This document shows, piece by piece, positions 38,186 through 47,444 of a stretch of 50,351 bases of DNA. The notes beneath the pieces were generated by a model, which was not told where the DNA came from, did no database searches, and worked only from the letters and a program-made list of their open reading frames with translations. The position numbers and the translations under genes are program-made. Origin of the DNA: Bacilli bacterium (GTDB lineage Bacteria > Bacillota_I > Bacilli_A > RFN20 > CAG-826). How positions within the stretch are numbered: position 1 is the first letter of the stretch; every line of letters starts with the position of its first letter. The DNA lies in the NCBI GenBank assembly GCA_024695105.1, contig JAILIV010000073.1, forward strand, positions 1 through 50,351. The letters are read 5' to 3'.

Positions 38186-39401
38186 CGAGAAAGTTACCTC
38201 CATGTTTGACGGCTTCCACCAAAGCGTCGATTTCTTCCTTGGTGGTATATAGATAGAAGGATGCGCGCACCGTGGCGGGGACGCATAGAACGTCATTGAG
38301 CATCTTCGCGCAGTGCTGGCCAGAGCGACAGGCGATCCCCTGGGCGTTCAAATAAGTCGCGAAATCCTGCGAGAATACCCCGTGCACGTTAAACGTGACA
38401 ATGCCGCCTTCGGAATCGGCGTTATAAATGTCGACCATTCCGGTGGCGAGAAGTTTCTCTACCGCATAGGCCTTCAGCATGTGCTCGTGGGCGGAAATCT
38501 CCTCTAAACCAATAGAGGAAACGTACTCCACAGCTTCGCCTAAACCAATGATGCCCGCGACGTTGAGCGTACCTGCCTCAAACTTCATCGGAGGCAGCAA
38601 ATAGGTCGCGGTGCCATCGGGATAGAATTTCACGTTCATGCCGCCGCCGGTCTCAAACGGGTCCATCGCGCATAGCAAATCATATTTGCCATACAAGGCG
38701 CCCGTTCCCGTAGGGGCGCAGAACTTATGGCCCGAGAAAGCCAAGAAGTCGCAATCCAAATCCTTCACGTCGGTTTTAAGGTGCGGGGTGGATTGGGCGC
38801 CATCCACGCATAATACGGCCCCGTTGGCATGTGCCAAAGCGGCGATTTCCTTAATGGGCGCGATATAGCCCAAAACGTTGCCGACGTATGCGACGGAAAC
38901 GAATTTCGTATGGGGCGTGAGAGCCGTTTTGACCGCTTCGACGGTAATTCGGTTGCCTTCGGACAAAGGGATGTATTTGACCTTCGCCCCAGTCAGCGAG
39001 GCGATGCGGAACCATGGCAAGACGTTGGAAGCGTGCTCCGCCAAAGAGATAAGGATCTCGTCTCCGGGCTTTAAGACTTTCAAGCAATAGCCATAGGCTA
39101 CAAGGTTCAATGCGGAAGTCGCCCCGGCGGTGAAAACGATTTCGTTGACGCCGGCGTTAAGGAAACGCGCCACGCTTTCGCGAGCCTTTGCAACGGCGCG
39201 GTCCGCTTTGTTGCATAGGTCATAATCCCCGCGGTGAGAGTTCGCGGTCTCCTTGCGGTTATAAACATCCATCGCGTCCAACACCCGGTCGGGCTTGAAC
39301 GTCGTAGAGGCGTTATCCAGGAAAACCAGAGGATGGCCCTGCATAGTTTGGGGCTCCCGCAGCATGGGGAAATCATTTCGGATTTTATATACGTCGTACA
39401 T
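38172..39401 (-). CDS. sufS: Cysteine desulfurase SufS
   Basis: FLDNASTTFKPDRVLDAM..., FSGHKFCAPTGTGALYGK (PLP Lys), ACRSGQHCA. Confidence 0.95.
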   Translation of the reverse strand: MYDVYKIRNDFPMLREPQTMQGHPLVFLDNASTTFKPDRVLDAMDVYNRKETANSHRGDYDLCNKADRAVAKARESVARFLNAGVNEIVFTAGATSALNLVAYGYCLKVLKPGDEILISLAEHASNVLPWFRIASLTGAKVKYIPLSEGNRITVEAVKTALTPHTKFVSVAYVGNVLGYIAPIKEIAALAHANGAVLCVDGAQSTPHLKTDVKDLDCDFLAFSGHKFCAPTGTGALYGKYDLLCAMDPFETGGGMNVKFYPDGTATYLLPPMKFEAGTLNVAGIIGLGEAVEYVSSIGLEEISAHEHMLKAYAVEKLLATGMVDIYNADSEGGIVTFNVHGVFSQDFATYLNAQGIACRSGQHCAKMLNDVLCVPATVRASFYLYTTKEEIDALVEAVKHGGNFLDAYF

Positions 39402-40073
39402 TTAGAATCCTCCTTCGATGCAAGATTGGATCCGCTCGGCCAACGCGCCTTCATACAAAGAAAGGATGGGACGCAGGTAGCCAAGCGTCAAAAGCCGTTT
39501 GGCGGAATCGCGGTCGATGCCGCGGGAAAGCATATAGAAAAGATGCTCGTCGGAAAGCTTTCCCACAATGGCGGAGTGCGAGGCGACGACGTCGTTCTCG
39601 TCGATACGAAGAACCGGGGAGCATTTCCCCACCGCCCCTTTATCGAAAACGATGATCTTTTCCTTTTGGGCCGTAGAAGATCCGACCATGGCGGGATGGA
39701 TATGGCTGGTTCCGAAAAACGCGAGCTTCCCTTCGCCCATGGCGATGCCGTATTGGGTGACCTCGGCAGAAGTATGGGGAGCCAAATGGTCGACGGAAGC
39801 CTCCATGGTCTTGTCTCCCTTTTGCTGGCAGACGCCGGCGAAATTCCACATCGCCTTTGCGCCTTCGCCAAGCAGTTCCACGTGGATTTCCATCTTTCCG
39901 CTTCCGGAAGAAAAATCCGCGAAAGCACCATCAAAAACGCCTTCTTTTTGGACTTTTACATGGATTTTTGCGCTCGGGAAAGACGAAAAAGAAGCCAGGC
40001 GAAGCGTCAGGGATTCGCCAGTCTTCACCTCAAGATCGAGGTCATGGATTTCTTCGTCGACGAGCAAAACCAT
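39402..40073 (-). CDS. sufD: SufD-like Fe-S assembly protein (short form)
   Basis: FYMLSRGIDRDSAKRLLTLGYLRPIL C-terminus; suf operon context. Confidence 0.85.
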   Translation of the reverse strand: MVLLVDEEIHDLDLEVKTGESLTLRLASFSSFPSAKIHVKVQKEGVFDGAFADFSSGSGKMEIHVELLGEGAKAMWNFAGVCQQKGDKTMEASVDHLAPHTSAEVTQYGIAMGEGKLAFFGTSHIHPAMVGSSTAQKEKIIVFDKGAVGKCSPVLRIDENDVVASHSAIVGKLSDEHLFYMLSRGIDRDSAKRLLTLGYLRPILSLYEGALAERIQSCIEGGF

Positions 40074-40074
40074 T

Positions 40075-40887
40075 CTATTTCTTCAAGGCCTCCTTGGTCG
40101 CGCAGACGCCGATGGAACCCACGGAGGATTCCTTTTCGATTTCGATGCCAAGTTCGGTCTTGATCCACTCATAACCTTTGGTATCGATCTTGGAGATGAT
40201 TTCGGGTCCGCCAGTCACGGCGATGCGGCCATTAACCATCACGGCGACGTCGTCGGGGGCGATCAAGTCGTAGAGACGGGCATAGTGGGAAACCACGAGG
40301 AACCCACGACCCTTCTTTTGCTCTTCGACGATGGCGGAGGACACGACCCGCAAAGCGTCCACGTCCAAACCGGAGTCGATTTCGTCTAGCATCGCAATGC
40401 TTGGCTCCAAAAGTTTCAGCTGCAGGATCTCATTACGTTTCTTTTCGCCGCCAGAGAATCCCTCATTGAGGTTACGGGCGGACATCTCGAACGGGATGCC
40501 CATCTCCTGATAGGCGGTTTGCATCTTGGAATAAAACTGGAACAAGGACATCGGCTTGTCGCGGCGGACGTTCATCGCGGCCTTCAGGAAATCAGCCGAA
40601 TTGACGCCGGGAATCTCGGAAGGGTATTGCATCGCCAGGAATAAACCCAATTTGGAACGCTCGTCCACGGAAAGGGCGAGGACGTCTTGCCCATCCAAGG
40701 TGATGCTCCCGGACGTGACAAGGTAGTTCGGGTGGCCCATGATGGCGAAAAGAAGCGTCGACTTACCATGGCCGTTGGGCCCGACAAGCGCGGTCGTACG
40801 CCCTTGGTGGACGTCCAACGTGACGCCTTTGAGGATTTCCTTGCCTCCGACGGAGACGTGAAGGTCTTTGATACTTAAAGTGGCCAT
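40075..40887 (-). CDS. sufC: Fe-S assembly ATPase SufC
   Basis: LVGPNGHGKSTLLFAIMGHP, FSGGEKKRNEILQL. Confidence 0.96.
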   Translation of the reverse strand: MATLSIKDLHVSVGGKEILKGVTLDVHQGRTTALVGPNGHGKSTLLFAIMGHPNYLVTSGSITLDGQDVLALSVDERSKLGLFLAMQYPSEIPGVNSADFLKAAMNVRRDKPMSLFQFYSKMQTAYQEMGIPFEMSARNLNEGFSGGEKKRNEILQLKLLEPSIAMLDEIDSGLDVDALRVVSSAIVEEQKKGRGFLVVSHYARLYDLIAPDDVAVMVNGRIAVTGGPEIISKIDTKGYEWIKTELGIEIEKESSVGSIGVCATKEALKK

Positions 40888-40911
40888 GCCCTTCCTCCTA
40901 AGACGGGCATA

Positions 40912-40940
40912 ATTCTAAGCGTTCGCGGCAAATGTGCCAA
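40912..40940 (-). promoter_or_regulatory. Sigma-A promoter for the suf operon
   Basis: minus strand TTGGCA - 17 bp - TAGAAT. Confidence 0.65.
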
Positions 40941-40959
40941 ACAATATGATAAAAATCCC

Positions 40960-40975
40960 CAAAGATATATCTTTG
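40960..40975. promoter_or_regulatory. Perfect 16-bp palindrome upstream of the suf promoter
   Basis: CAAAGATATATCTTTG. Confidence 0.6.
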
Positions 40976-41041
40976 CGTGCATTTTCGCCCTTTGCCTCGG
41001 CCCCAAGGAACCACCAAGGCAAAAAGGCCCCAAAAATCATG

Positions 41042-41070
41042 TTGTAACAATAATTGTTAAAGTATATGAT
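41042..41070 (+). promoter_or_regulatory. Sigma-A promoter for the lipoprotein pair, with a 7-1-7 palindrome in the spacer
   Basis: TTGTAA - 17 bp - TATGAT; TAACAAT-A-ATTGTTA at 41045-41059. Confidence 0.65.
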
Positions 41071-41114
41071 TTACGCGCTACGTTTCAGTACACGTAAGGA
41101 GGAACGAGTCACGT

Positions 41115-43286
41115 ATGAAAAAAAGTAAACTCACCCTCGGCATCGTGGCTTCACTGCTAAGCGTCGGCGCGCTCGCCGCTTGCAACGAGGTCACCTATTC
41201 CGATGGCGTAGTGCTGGAGTATACGGACGCTCAAGGCCAATCCATGAAGATCACCGCCGAGGAACTCTTCGGCGATCAATCCTCGACAAGCGTCGCCAGC
41301 ACCGACTTCGACAGCGTTTACGAAGTTTTGATTCGCAAGTACTACCAATCCGGCAACGGGTCCAAATCCCGCGCCGAACTGGAGTCCCTTGCCGCCAAGG
41401 AAGTCGAGAACATCAAGGACCAAGCCAAAAAGAACGCCGACGCCAACAAGACCAGCTACCAGCAGGAATTCTCCACGCTTCTAGCCAACAACAACGTTGA
41501 GAACGTCGACGAACTCTACCAGGCCAAGCTCTATGAGCAAGAGAAGAAGCGGTTCGAGTCCGACTATGAGACCGACGAAAGCGTCATCGCGATGCGCGAC
41601 GGCACCCAAGGCATCTTCCGGAAATCCGACGCCTATGGCGAAGGCTCCGACGGCTATCTCGCCGAGCAGATGCCCTACACCGTCTCCCACATCTTGGTGA
41701 AGCTCGCCAGCGCCAGCAACGGCGAACACGCCGAGGCCACCATCTCCGAGTCCGAATCCCGCAAACTCGGCCAGGTGATTGAGCTTCTCGCCGGCGCGGA
41801 GACCAAAGGTGATGGTAAGACCGTCGCCAACGTCCGCACCGACTTCGGCGTCATCGCCCAGCAGGAATCCGAAGACACCGGCTCGGCCGAAAAATACGGT
41901 CAGCTCGACGTCATGGACCGCGACCAAGCCGACTCCTTCATCAATGAGTTCAAGTTCGGCATCTACGCCTACGAGGCCATCTACAACCAGATGAACGTGG
42001 GCAAAGACGGCGAAGGCAACTACAACAACCCCTATGCCGCCGAGCCGCATCTGCACGCCAACTCCGGCGAGACCTATGCCTTAGCTAGCAAGATCAAGTT
42101 CTCCGACGAGGCGACCTACACCGACAAGTCCGTCGCCCAGACCGACGAAGAAGCCGCCGCCCTTGCCGAAGGCGAACACTACATCAAGAACTACTTCGCC
42201 ACCGCCGCTAAGGAAATCGGCCGCATCCCCTATGGCGCAGCCGTCGCCTTGGCTTCCGAGTCCGTCTCGAAAAACAAGTTCACCGTCAGCGATGGTTTGG
42301 AGACCAAGGAAATGAGCTGGGAGGTCAACGGCAACTCCGCCACCTTCTTCCCGCGCAACATCCTTTTCAATAAGTACTTCAACAACCACCGCGTGGCCGT
42401 CATCGTCCCCAACGAGATTCCCTATAACGATCCGCTGATCGAGAACGTCTCCGGTGGCGACTACACCACCGAAAACTTCGTGGGCCAAATCAGCGACGCC
42501 TACGCCGCCCTCCCGGGCTTCTCCTTCAACACCAAGGACGCCCTCCCCGCCTCCATCTTGGGTCAGGACACCAACGTCCTCACCACCGAGAAGGGCCAGA
42601 TCATCCTCGCCGTCCGCGGCGGGTCCTCCGGCTCCTACGAAGGCATCCACTTCATGGTGATCGACCGTTCTGCGCTGGATGAGTTCGTCGAGATCGACAG
42701 CAACTACATCCCCTCCCGCAAGACCGCGGAGTACTACGAAGAGAACAAAGGCACCAAGAACATCACCTCGCTGTCCGAGTTTTACACCATCTCCACCCCC
42801 AACGAGGCCGCCTACCCGACCTATAACACTGGGGTGCTCGATGAGCCTGAGCCGAAGAAGACCTACATCAACCAGTTGGACGACAAGGACAACTATTCCA
42901 ACGTCCGTAAGGCCATCAAGGAAAAGATCTCTTCCTACAACACCAACAAGGACACCTACATGTTCCAGACCCTGATCGAGGATGAGCACGTCAGCTTCGC
43001 CGACAACGCCATCGCCCTGAAGGCGAAAAACCTCATCCAGAACTGGATCAAGTCCAAGCGCCACAAGTCCCTCATCGACCGCACCGAGTCCTTCGACGAC
43101 ACTTGGGCCACCTACATCGAATACCTGACCGCCCAGAACGAAGCCCGCGCCCTCAAGGCCGACGGCTCCCAGCGCCTCATCTCCGAGACCTGCGCCATCG
43201 GGTACAACAAGTCCAATTCCAACCCCAAGGATCCGGCCACGCTGGATTCCATCTGGAAAATCGGAGGTGCCTGCTATGCGAAATAA
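41115..43286 (+). CDS. Large lipoprotein with PrsA/SurA-like parvulin-type PPIase region
   Basis: Signal peptide with lipobox LAAC; MPYTVSHILVKLAS parvulin signature; 723 aa; AAGGAGG SD. Confidence 0.8.
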   Translation: MKKSKLTLGIVASLLSVGALAACNEVTYSDGVVLEYTDAQGQSMKITAEELFGDQSSTSVASTDFDSVYEVLIRKYYQSGNGSKSRAELESLAAKEVENIKDQAKKNADANKTSYQQEFSTLLANNNVENVDELYQAKLYEQEKKRFESDYETDESVIAMRDGTQGIFRKSDAYGEGSDGYLAEQMPYTVSHILVKLASASNGEHAEATISESESRKLGQVIELLAGAETKGDGKTVANVRTDFGVIAQQESEDTGSAEKYGQLDVMDRDQADSFINEFKFGIYAYEAIYNQMNVGKDGEGNYNNPYAAEPHLHANSGETYALASKIKFSDEATYTDKSVAQTDEEAAALAEGEHYIKNYFATAAKEIGRIPYGAAVALASESVSKNKFTVSDGLETKEMSWEVNGNSATFFPRNILFNKYFNNHRVAVIVPNEIPYNDPLIENVSGGDYTTENFVGQISDAYAALPGFSFNTKDALPASILGQDTNVLTTEKGQIILAVRGGSSGSYEGIHFMVIDRSALDEFVEIDSNYIPSRKTAEYYEENKGTKNITSLSEFYTISTPNEAAYPTYNTGVLDEPEPKKTYINQLDDKDNYSNVRKAIKEKISSYNTNKDTYMFQTLIEDEHVSFADNAIALKAKNLIQNWIKSKRHKSLIDRTESFDDTWATYIEYLTAQNEARALKADGSQRLISETCAIGYNKSNSNPKDPATLDSIWKIGGACYAK

Positions 43287-45066
43287 ACTCAGAATCCTCT
43301 CCATTGGGTTGCTTCTCTCCGGCGTGTTCGGCCTCGCTTCCTGCGACACCGTGAAGTTCGCCCTCCCCGAAGCCATCCAGTCCGAGCACGTCCTCGCCGT
43401 CGATGAGGACATCCCCCACAACGAGATCCAGGAGCTGTTCGAGCTCGTCGTCCCCGACGACACCTCCACCGCTTCCAAGGTCCTCGACAAGTTGCTCCTA
43501 CGCCTCGCCGAGTCCTACTTCGGGACCTTCTATGACACCTTGGACAACAACAACCAAGTCACCGGCAAAGGCCTCCGTACCATCGTGACCAACGACGAGG
43601 ACATCAAAACCTTCGTCAACGACCACTCCCGGTTCCAAATCACCAAGTCCGACGGCACCCGCGACACCGACAAGGAAGTCCAGGGCGTCAAAGACTTCTA
43701 CAACCACCTGATCACCGCGATCGAGAAATCCTTCTGGAACAACGTGACCAACTCCTCCTACCAGGATCGCTACTTCTTCTCCGAAAAGAAGTTCTACGAT
43801 GCCCAAAAGGCGGCGATGTATGACCTCTCCAACCCGGTCAACCAAGCCTATGGCGACCTGTTGGAAGACAACGACCACCTGACCCAAGTCGTCGGTGGTC
43901 GCAACCACGAGTACGTCGGGGATTACTTCGGTGGCGCCTTGTTCTCCTATCTGGACGTCTACAAGGACTACATCTCCCGCTCGATCCTCCCCAACCTCTA
44001 CCGCAAGGTGATCGTCGAGAACTACCTCCAGCGCAACAACTACAGCGCCCTTGGCCGTTCCCACGCCCGTAAGGTGCAGACCATCACCCTGAAGAACATC
44101 GACGACGCGGCCGACGCCACCCGTAACCTGATTACCCACTACGTCAGCCACATCCTCGAAAGCACCAACGAGGCCATCATCGCCTACGCCCAAGCCGCCA
44201 ATCCCGGCTTAAGCTCCGAAGACATCCTCGACTCCGTCGACGAGCTCCGCGACCTGAAGTTCCTCTCCAAGCTCTACGCGGGCATCCCCGAAGTCGACGC
44301 CACCTACCCCGAGGTCGCCCTCGCCGTGGCGGAGCAGATCTACGCCGACGCCAACTGGTCCTCCGACACCATCGTCATCGACGGTGACCCCGAGGTCTTC
44401 TATCCTCTGACGACCTTAGGCAAGATCTATAAGGACTACAAGGAAATCTCCGACACCCGTTGGGAGACCTCCTCCAACACCGACTTCACCGGATCGGGCG
44501 CCTACACCAAGGAGACCGGCTTGATGCTCAAGCAACGCGAAGTCATCTCCAAGACCTCCGTCACCGAAGGCTGGTACACCTCCAGCGGCCTCTCCGAGCT
44601 CCCCTCGAGCCTCCGCTCCAGGCTGTTCAAGATCCAGGTCGCCAACGACGTCGACAGCGCCTCCGATACCACCCTCCGCAAAATGGACTACGGCTGGTAC
44701 GTGCAAGGCCACTACTACCTGTCCCAGAAGGGCACGAAGGACTCCGTGAGCAACTACCCCTACGTCGTCTTCGACAGCGGTTCCTCCAGCTGGGTCATCG
44801 TACGCGTGGACGAAGCCGTCAAGGGACCCAAGCTCTCCCAAGACCCCGAATCCACCACCTCCTACGACTACATGGCGGCGCAGGGCCTGCGCAATGGCAA
44901 GGAGACCCAGAACGAAATCATCTGGACCATCTCCGACATGCTCGCCGACAGCGACACCTACACCAAGGCGGCGCGCCAAGAAATCATCGAAAACGCGAAG
45001 ATCTCCTACCACGATCAAACCGTCTACGATTACTTCGAAACCAACTTCCCGGACCTCTTCGACTAA
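43276..45066 (+). CDS. Second large lipoprotein, probable diverged paralogue/partner of the upstream PrsA-like protein
   Basis: MRNKLRILSIGLLLSGVFGLASC lipobox; start overlaps the end of the upstream CDS by 11 bp. Confidence 0.8.
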   Translation: MRNKLRILSIGLLLSGVFGLASCDTVKFALPEAIQSEHVLAVDEDIPHNEIQELFELVVPDDTSTASKVLDKLLLRLAESYFGTFYDTLDNNNQVTGKGLRTIVTNDEDIKTFVNDHSRFQITKSDGTRDTDKEVQGVKDFYNHLITAIEKSFWNNVTNSSYQDRYFFSEKKFYDAQKAAMYDLSNPVNQAYGDLLEDNDHLTQVVGGRNHEYVGDYFGGALFSYLDVYKDYISRSILPNLYRKVIVENYLQRNNYSALGRSHARKVQTITLKNIDDAADATRNLITHYVSHILESTNEAIIAYAQAANPGLSSEDILDSVDELRDLKFLSKLYAGIPEVDATYPEVALAVAEQIYADANWSSDTIVIDGDPEVFYPLTTLGKIYKDYKEISDTRWETSSNTDFTGSGAYTKETGLMLKQREVISKTSVTEGWYTSSGLSELPSSLRSRLFKIQVANDVDSASDTTLRKMDYGWYVQGHYYLSQKGTKDSVSNYPYVVFDSGSSSWVIVRVDEAVKGPKLSQDPESTTSYDYMAAQGLRNGKETQNEIIWTISDMLADSDTYTKAARQEIIENAKISYHDQTVYDYFETNFPDLFD

Positions 45067-45080
45067 GCGAATGTCCTATA

Positions 45081-45110
45081 ATAAGGGCGGCTCCAACCGC
45101 CCTTTTATAT
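45081..45110 (+). terminator. Intrinsic terminator between the lipoproteins and hit
   Basis: AAGGGCGGCTCCAACCGCCCTTTTATAT. Confidence 0.65.
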
Positions 45111-45131
45111 ATCAATAAGGAGGAACGTCCC

Positions 45132-45548
45132 ATGAAGGATGTGTTCTGCAAAATCATCGACGGGGAAATCCCCTGCTCCAAGGTATACGAAGACGACGAC
45201 GTCCTCGCGATCCTTGACATCTCCCAAACCACCAAAGGCCACACTTTGGTGATCCCCAAGGAGCATTACGACTCCTTCCTCTCTTGCCCTGAGGAAACCA
45301 TGGCCAAGGTCATGCTGGTCGCCCAGCGCATCGGGCAAGCCGAAATCTCCATCCTAGGAGCCAAAGGCGTCAACATCCTGACCAACTGCGGGGAGGCCGC
45401 GGGGCAAAGCGTCCCCCACTTCCACGTCCACGTCATCCCGCGTTACCTCGGCGGAGAAGGCGGGTTCCAGCTCACCATGAAGAGCCAAGATACCTCCGGT
45501 ATGGACTTGCCGCTGCTGGCCAAGGAAATCGGCGAGGCGATGAAGTAA
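45132..45548 (+). CDS. hit: HIT family nucleotide hydrolase
   Basis: CKIIDGEIPCSKVYEDDDVLAILDI...QSVPHFHVHVIPRY. Confidence 0.95.
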   Translation: MKDVFCKIIDGEIPCSKVYEDDDVLAILDISQTTKGHTLVIPKEHYDSFLSCPEETMAKVMLVAQRIGQAEISILGAKGVNILTNCGEAAGQSVPHFHVHVIPRYLGGEGGFQLTMKSQDTSGMDLPLLAKEIGEAMK

Positions 45549-45551
45549 GAG

Positions 45552-45596
45552 AAAGAGGCCACGGGTTTCCATCCATGGCCTCTTTTCTTTACGCGC
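45552..45596. terminator. Bidirectional terminator between hit and yhaM
   Basis: AGAGGCCA...TGGCCTCTTTTCTTT. Confidence 0.7.
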
Positions 45597-45600
45597 GTAT

Positions 45601-46641
45601 TTATTTAAGGTCGTCTTCTAGGTCTTTTAACGTAAGCCCTGGATGGCCTTCCGGTTCCCCAAACGTGGGCTTATAGAAATAACGGTCGTCCATGTTGAAG
45701 AGCTTGGCGGTGATGTTGCCAGGCTCCACGGGCTTAAACGCCTTGTCCAAGATGTTCATCTTCGCGTCAAGGTCATCGATCATCGCGACTACGAACGCTT
45801 CACGCGTCGCGGGCATGATGGGCGAGCCGAAATCGGGTTTGCCATGATGCGACAGCATGATGTGTTCCAATAGTACCGCGACCTCTTTCTTATGGGCGAG
45901 TTCCGGATGGGCGGCTTGTTCTTCCTCCGATAAACCATCCCAGGCGAAATAGCCCATTTCCTTCGCCTTACGGCGCAATTCGGCATGGCCGATGGAAATA
46001 TGGCCCAGTAGCTTTCCTTCAAGCGTGAAGGCGGTCGCTTTCGTCCCGGAGAGCTCCACCGTCTTGCCGATGTCGTGGATGAGGATGCCCGCGAGGACCA
46101 AGTCCCGATTGATCGCGGGATAGACCCGACAGACGTTGGCGGCCACGTCGGCCATGGTCAATGAATGGAACAACAAACCCCCAATGTAATCGTGGTGGTT
46201 ACGCACCGCGGCGGGATACACCAAAAGATCTTCCAGGAAGTCGTCGATGAATCCTTTGGTAAGCGCGCGGATATCCGGGTCTTTGATGGAGGCGATGCAT
46301 AAATCCAATTTGGCCTTCATCACGTCCGCGGGAACGGGGGCGCAGGCAACGAAGCGGCCCCAGTCGATGTCGGTTTGGTCCAAGGCTTCCACCGTGCGGA
46401 TTTTGGCTTGCAAGGCGTTACGGTATTTCAATACCTCGCCGGAAAGCTGCACGACGGTGCCTTTGACAAGCACCGCGTCATCCTCGGGAAGATAGTCCCA
46501 TTTCTTGGCTTCCATGGTGCCAGAGTTGTCCTGAAGCAACAACGTCCAATAAGTGGCCCCACCATCCTTGACGCCCTTTTTGACGTCGGAAAGCAGGAAT
46601 TGCCCCACAAGGCGGTCACCCGCGTTCAAATCGCTGATCAT
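45601..46641 (-). CDS. yhaM: 3'-5' exoribonuclease YhaM/CbfA (OB + HD domain)
   Basis: N-terminal OB region; HHDYIGGLLFHSLTMADVA...ILIHDIGKTVEL. Confidence 0.92.
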   Translation of the reverse strand: MISDLNAGDRLVGQFLLSDVKKGVKDGGATYWTLLLQDNSGTMEAKKWDYLPEDDAVLVKGTVVQLSGEVLKYRNALQAKIRTVEALDQTDIDWGRFVACAPVPADVMKAKLDLCIASIKDPDIRALTKGFIDDFLEDLLVYPAAVRNHHDYIGGLLFHSLTMADVAANVCRVYPAINRDLVLAGILIHDIGKTVELSGTKATAFTLEGKLLGHISIGHAELRRKAKEMGYFAWDGLSEEEQAAHPELAHKKEVAVLLEHIMLSHHGKPDFGSPIMPATREAFVVAMIDDLDAKMNILDKAFKPVEPGNITAKLFNMDDRYFYKPTFGEPEGHPGLTLKDLEDDLK

Positions 46642-47444
46642 AATCCGTGTTCCTCCATAATCGATTTCACTTCGTCGTAGTCGAAGCCCTTGCGCACCAG
46701 GAAGGCATAGATATGGCGGGAAAGCTCATACCCTGTGTATTTCTTCGTGTATTTGGCGTTGGCTAAGGCAAACGCCTTCTCCAGTTCGCTCCGCTCCAAT
46801 TCGGGATCGGGGGCCTTGGCGACTTTGTTGGAAGCCTCGTGGGCCACCGATTCGTCGAATCCCCGTTCCAGCAAAGCCCGGTTGATCTTCAGGATGCGTC
46901 GGGCGTAAGGGGTCCTATAGTAACGCCGGTCTAAGACCGCCGCTTGCCGTTCCGCCTTCTTCTTCTCGTTCTCTAACGGGAAGGAAAGGGTGGCGATGAG
47001 GTCCTCGCCGATACCCTTCACGCGCAGGTCGTAGACGATGCGGTGATAGCCGAGGCACCGCAAATCGCCGACGTCTTCGGCGTAAGTCAAAGCGAAGCGC
47101 TTATCGTCGAGCAAGTCCATCCCCGTAAGGCGATCGATGACCCCGGTGACGATTTTGGGATCAAACCCCTTGGCCAACATCTTGCGGCGCATCTCCGCGA
47201 CGGAATAGGAATCCTGAGACAGGCGTCGGATCGCGTAATCATACGCTTGGTCTTGGTCGGAAAGATGCTGGATGCGGGCCATCTCCTCATCACTGACTTC
47301 CTTGCCTGCATAGAGGTGGAAGTCGGTAAAGGAGTCGACGGAAAAGACGATCTTCTCCCCATTGGAGAAGCTGACGCGCACCTCCCTGCCCTTCACTTTG
47401 ACGGCAAGGACGGTAATGGGTTCACCAATTCTTTGTTCGGACAC
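46638..47444 (-). CDS. recX: Recombination regulator RecX
   Basis: YAIRRLSQDSYSVAEMRRKMLAKGFDPKIVTGVIDRLTGMDLLDDKRFA. Confidence 0.88.
   Translation of the reverse strand: MSEQRIGEPITVLAVKVKGREVRVSFSNGEKIVFSVDSFTDFHLYAGKEVSDEEMARIQHLSDQDQAYDYAIRRLSQDSYSVAEMRRKMLAKGFDPKIVTGVIDRLTGMDLLDDKRFALTYAEDVGDLRCLGYHRIVYDLRVKGIGEDLIATLSFPLENEKKKAERQAAVLDRRYYRTPYARRILKINRALLERGFDESVAHEASNKVAKAPDPELERSELEKAFALANAKYTKKYTGYELSRHIYAFLVRKGFDYDEVKSIMEEHGL

Noticed and set aside
39234-40389. Long plus-strand ORFs opposite sufD/sufC/sufS
   Set aside because: Sense-strand suf genes are clear; antisense ORFs lack domains.
42081-43490. 469-aa minus-strand ORF opposite the lipoprotein genes
   Set aside because: Codon-bias artefact: strong C-ending codons on the plus strand remove stops on the antisense. 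The translation is Gly/Val/Asp-rich low complexity, and the sense strand has a signal peptide and parvulin motif.
44460-45131. N-terminal extension of the HIT ORF as called (44460 start)
   Set aside because: Lies in another frame inside the second lipoprotein; the real ATG with AAGGAGG SD is at 45132.
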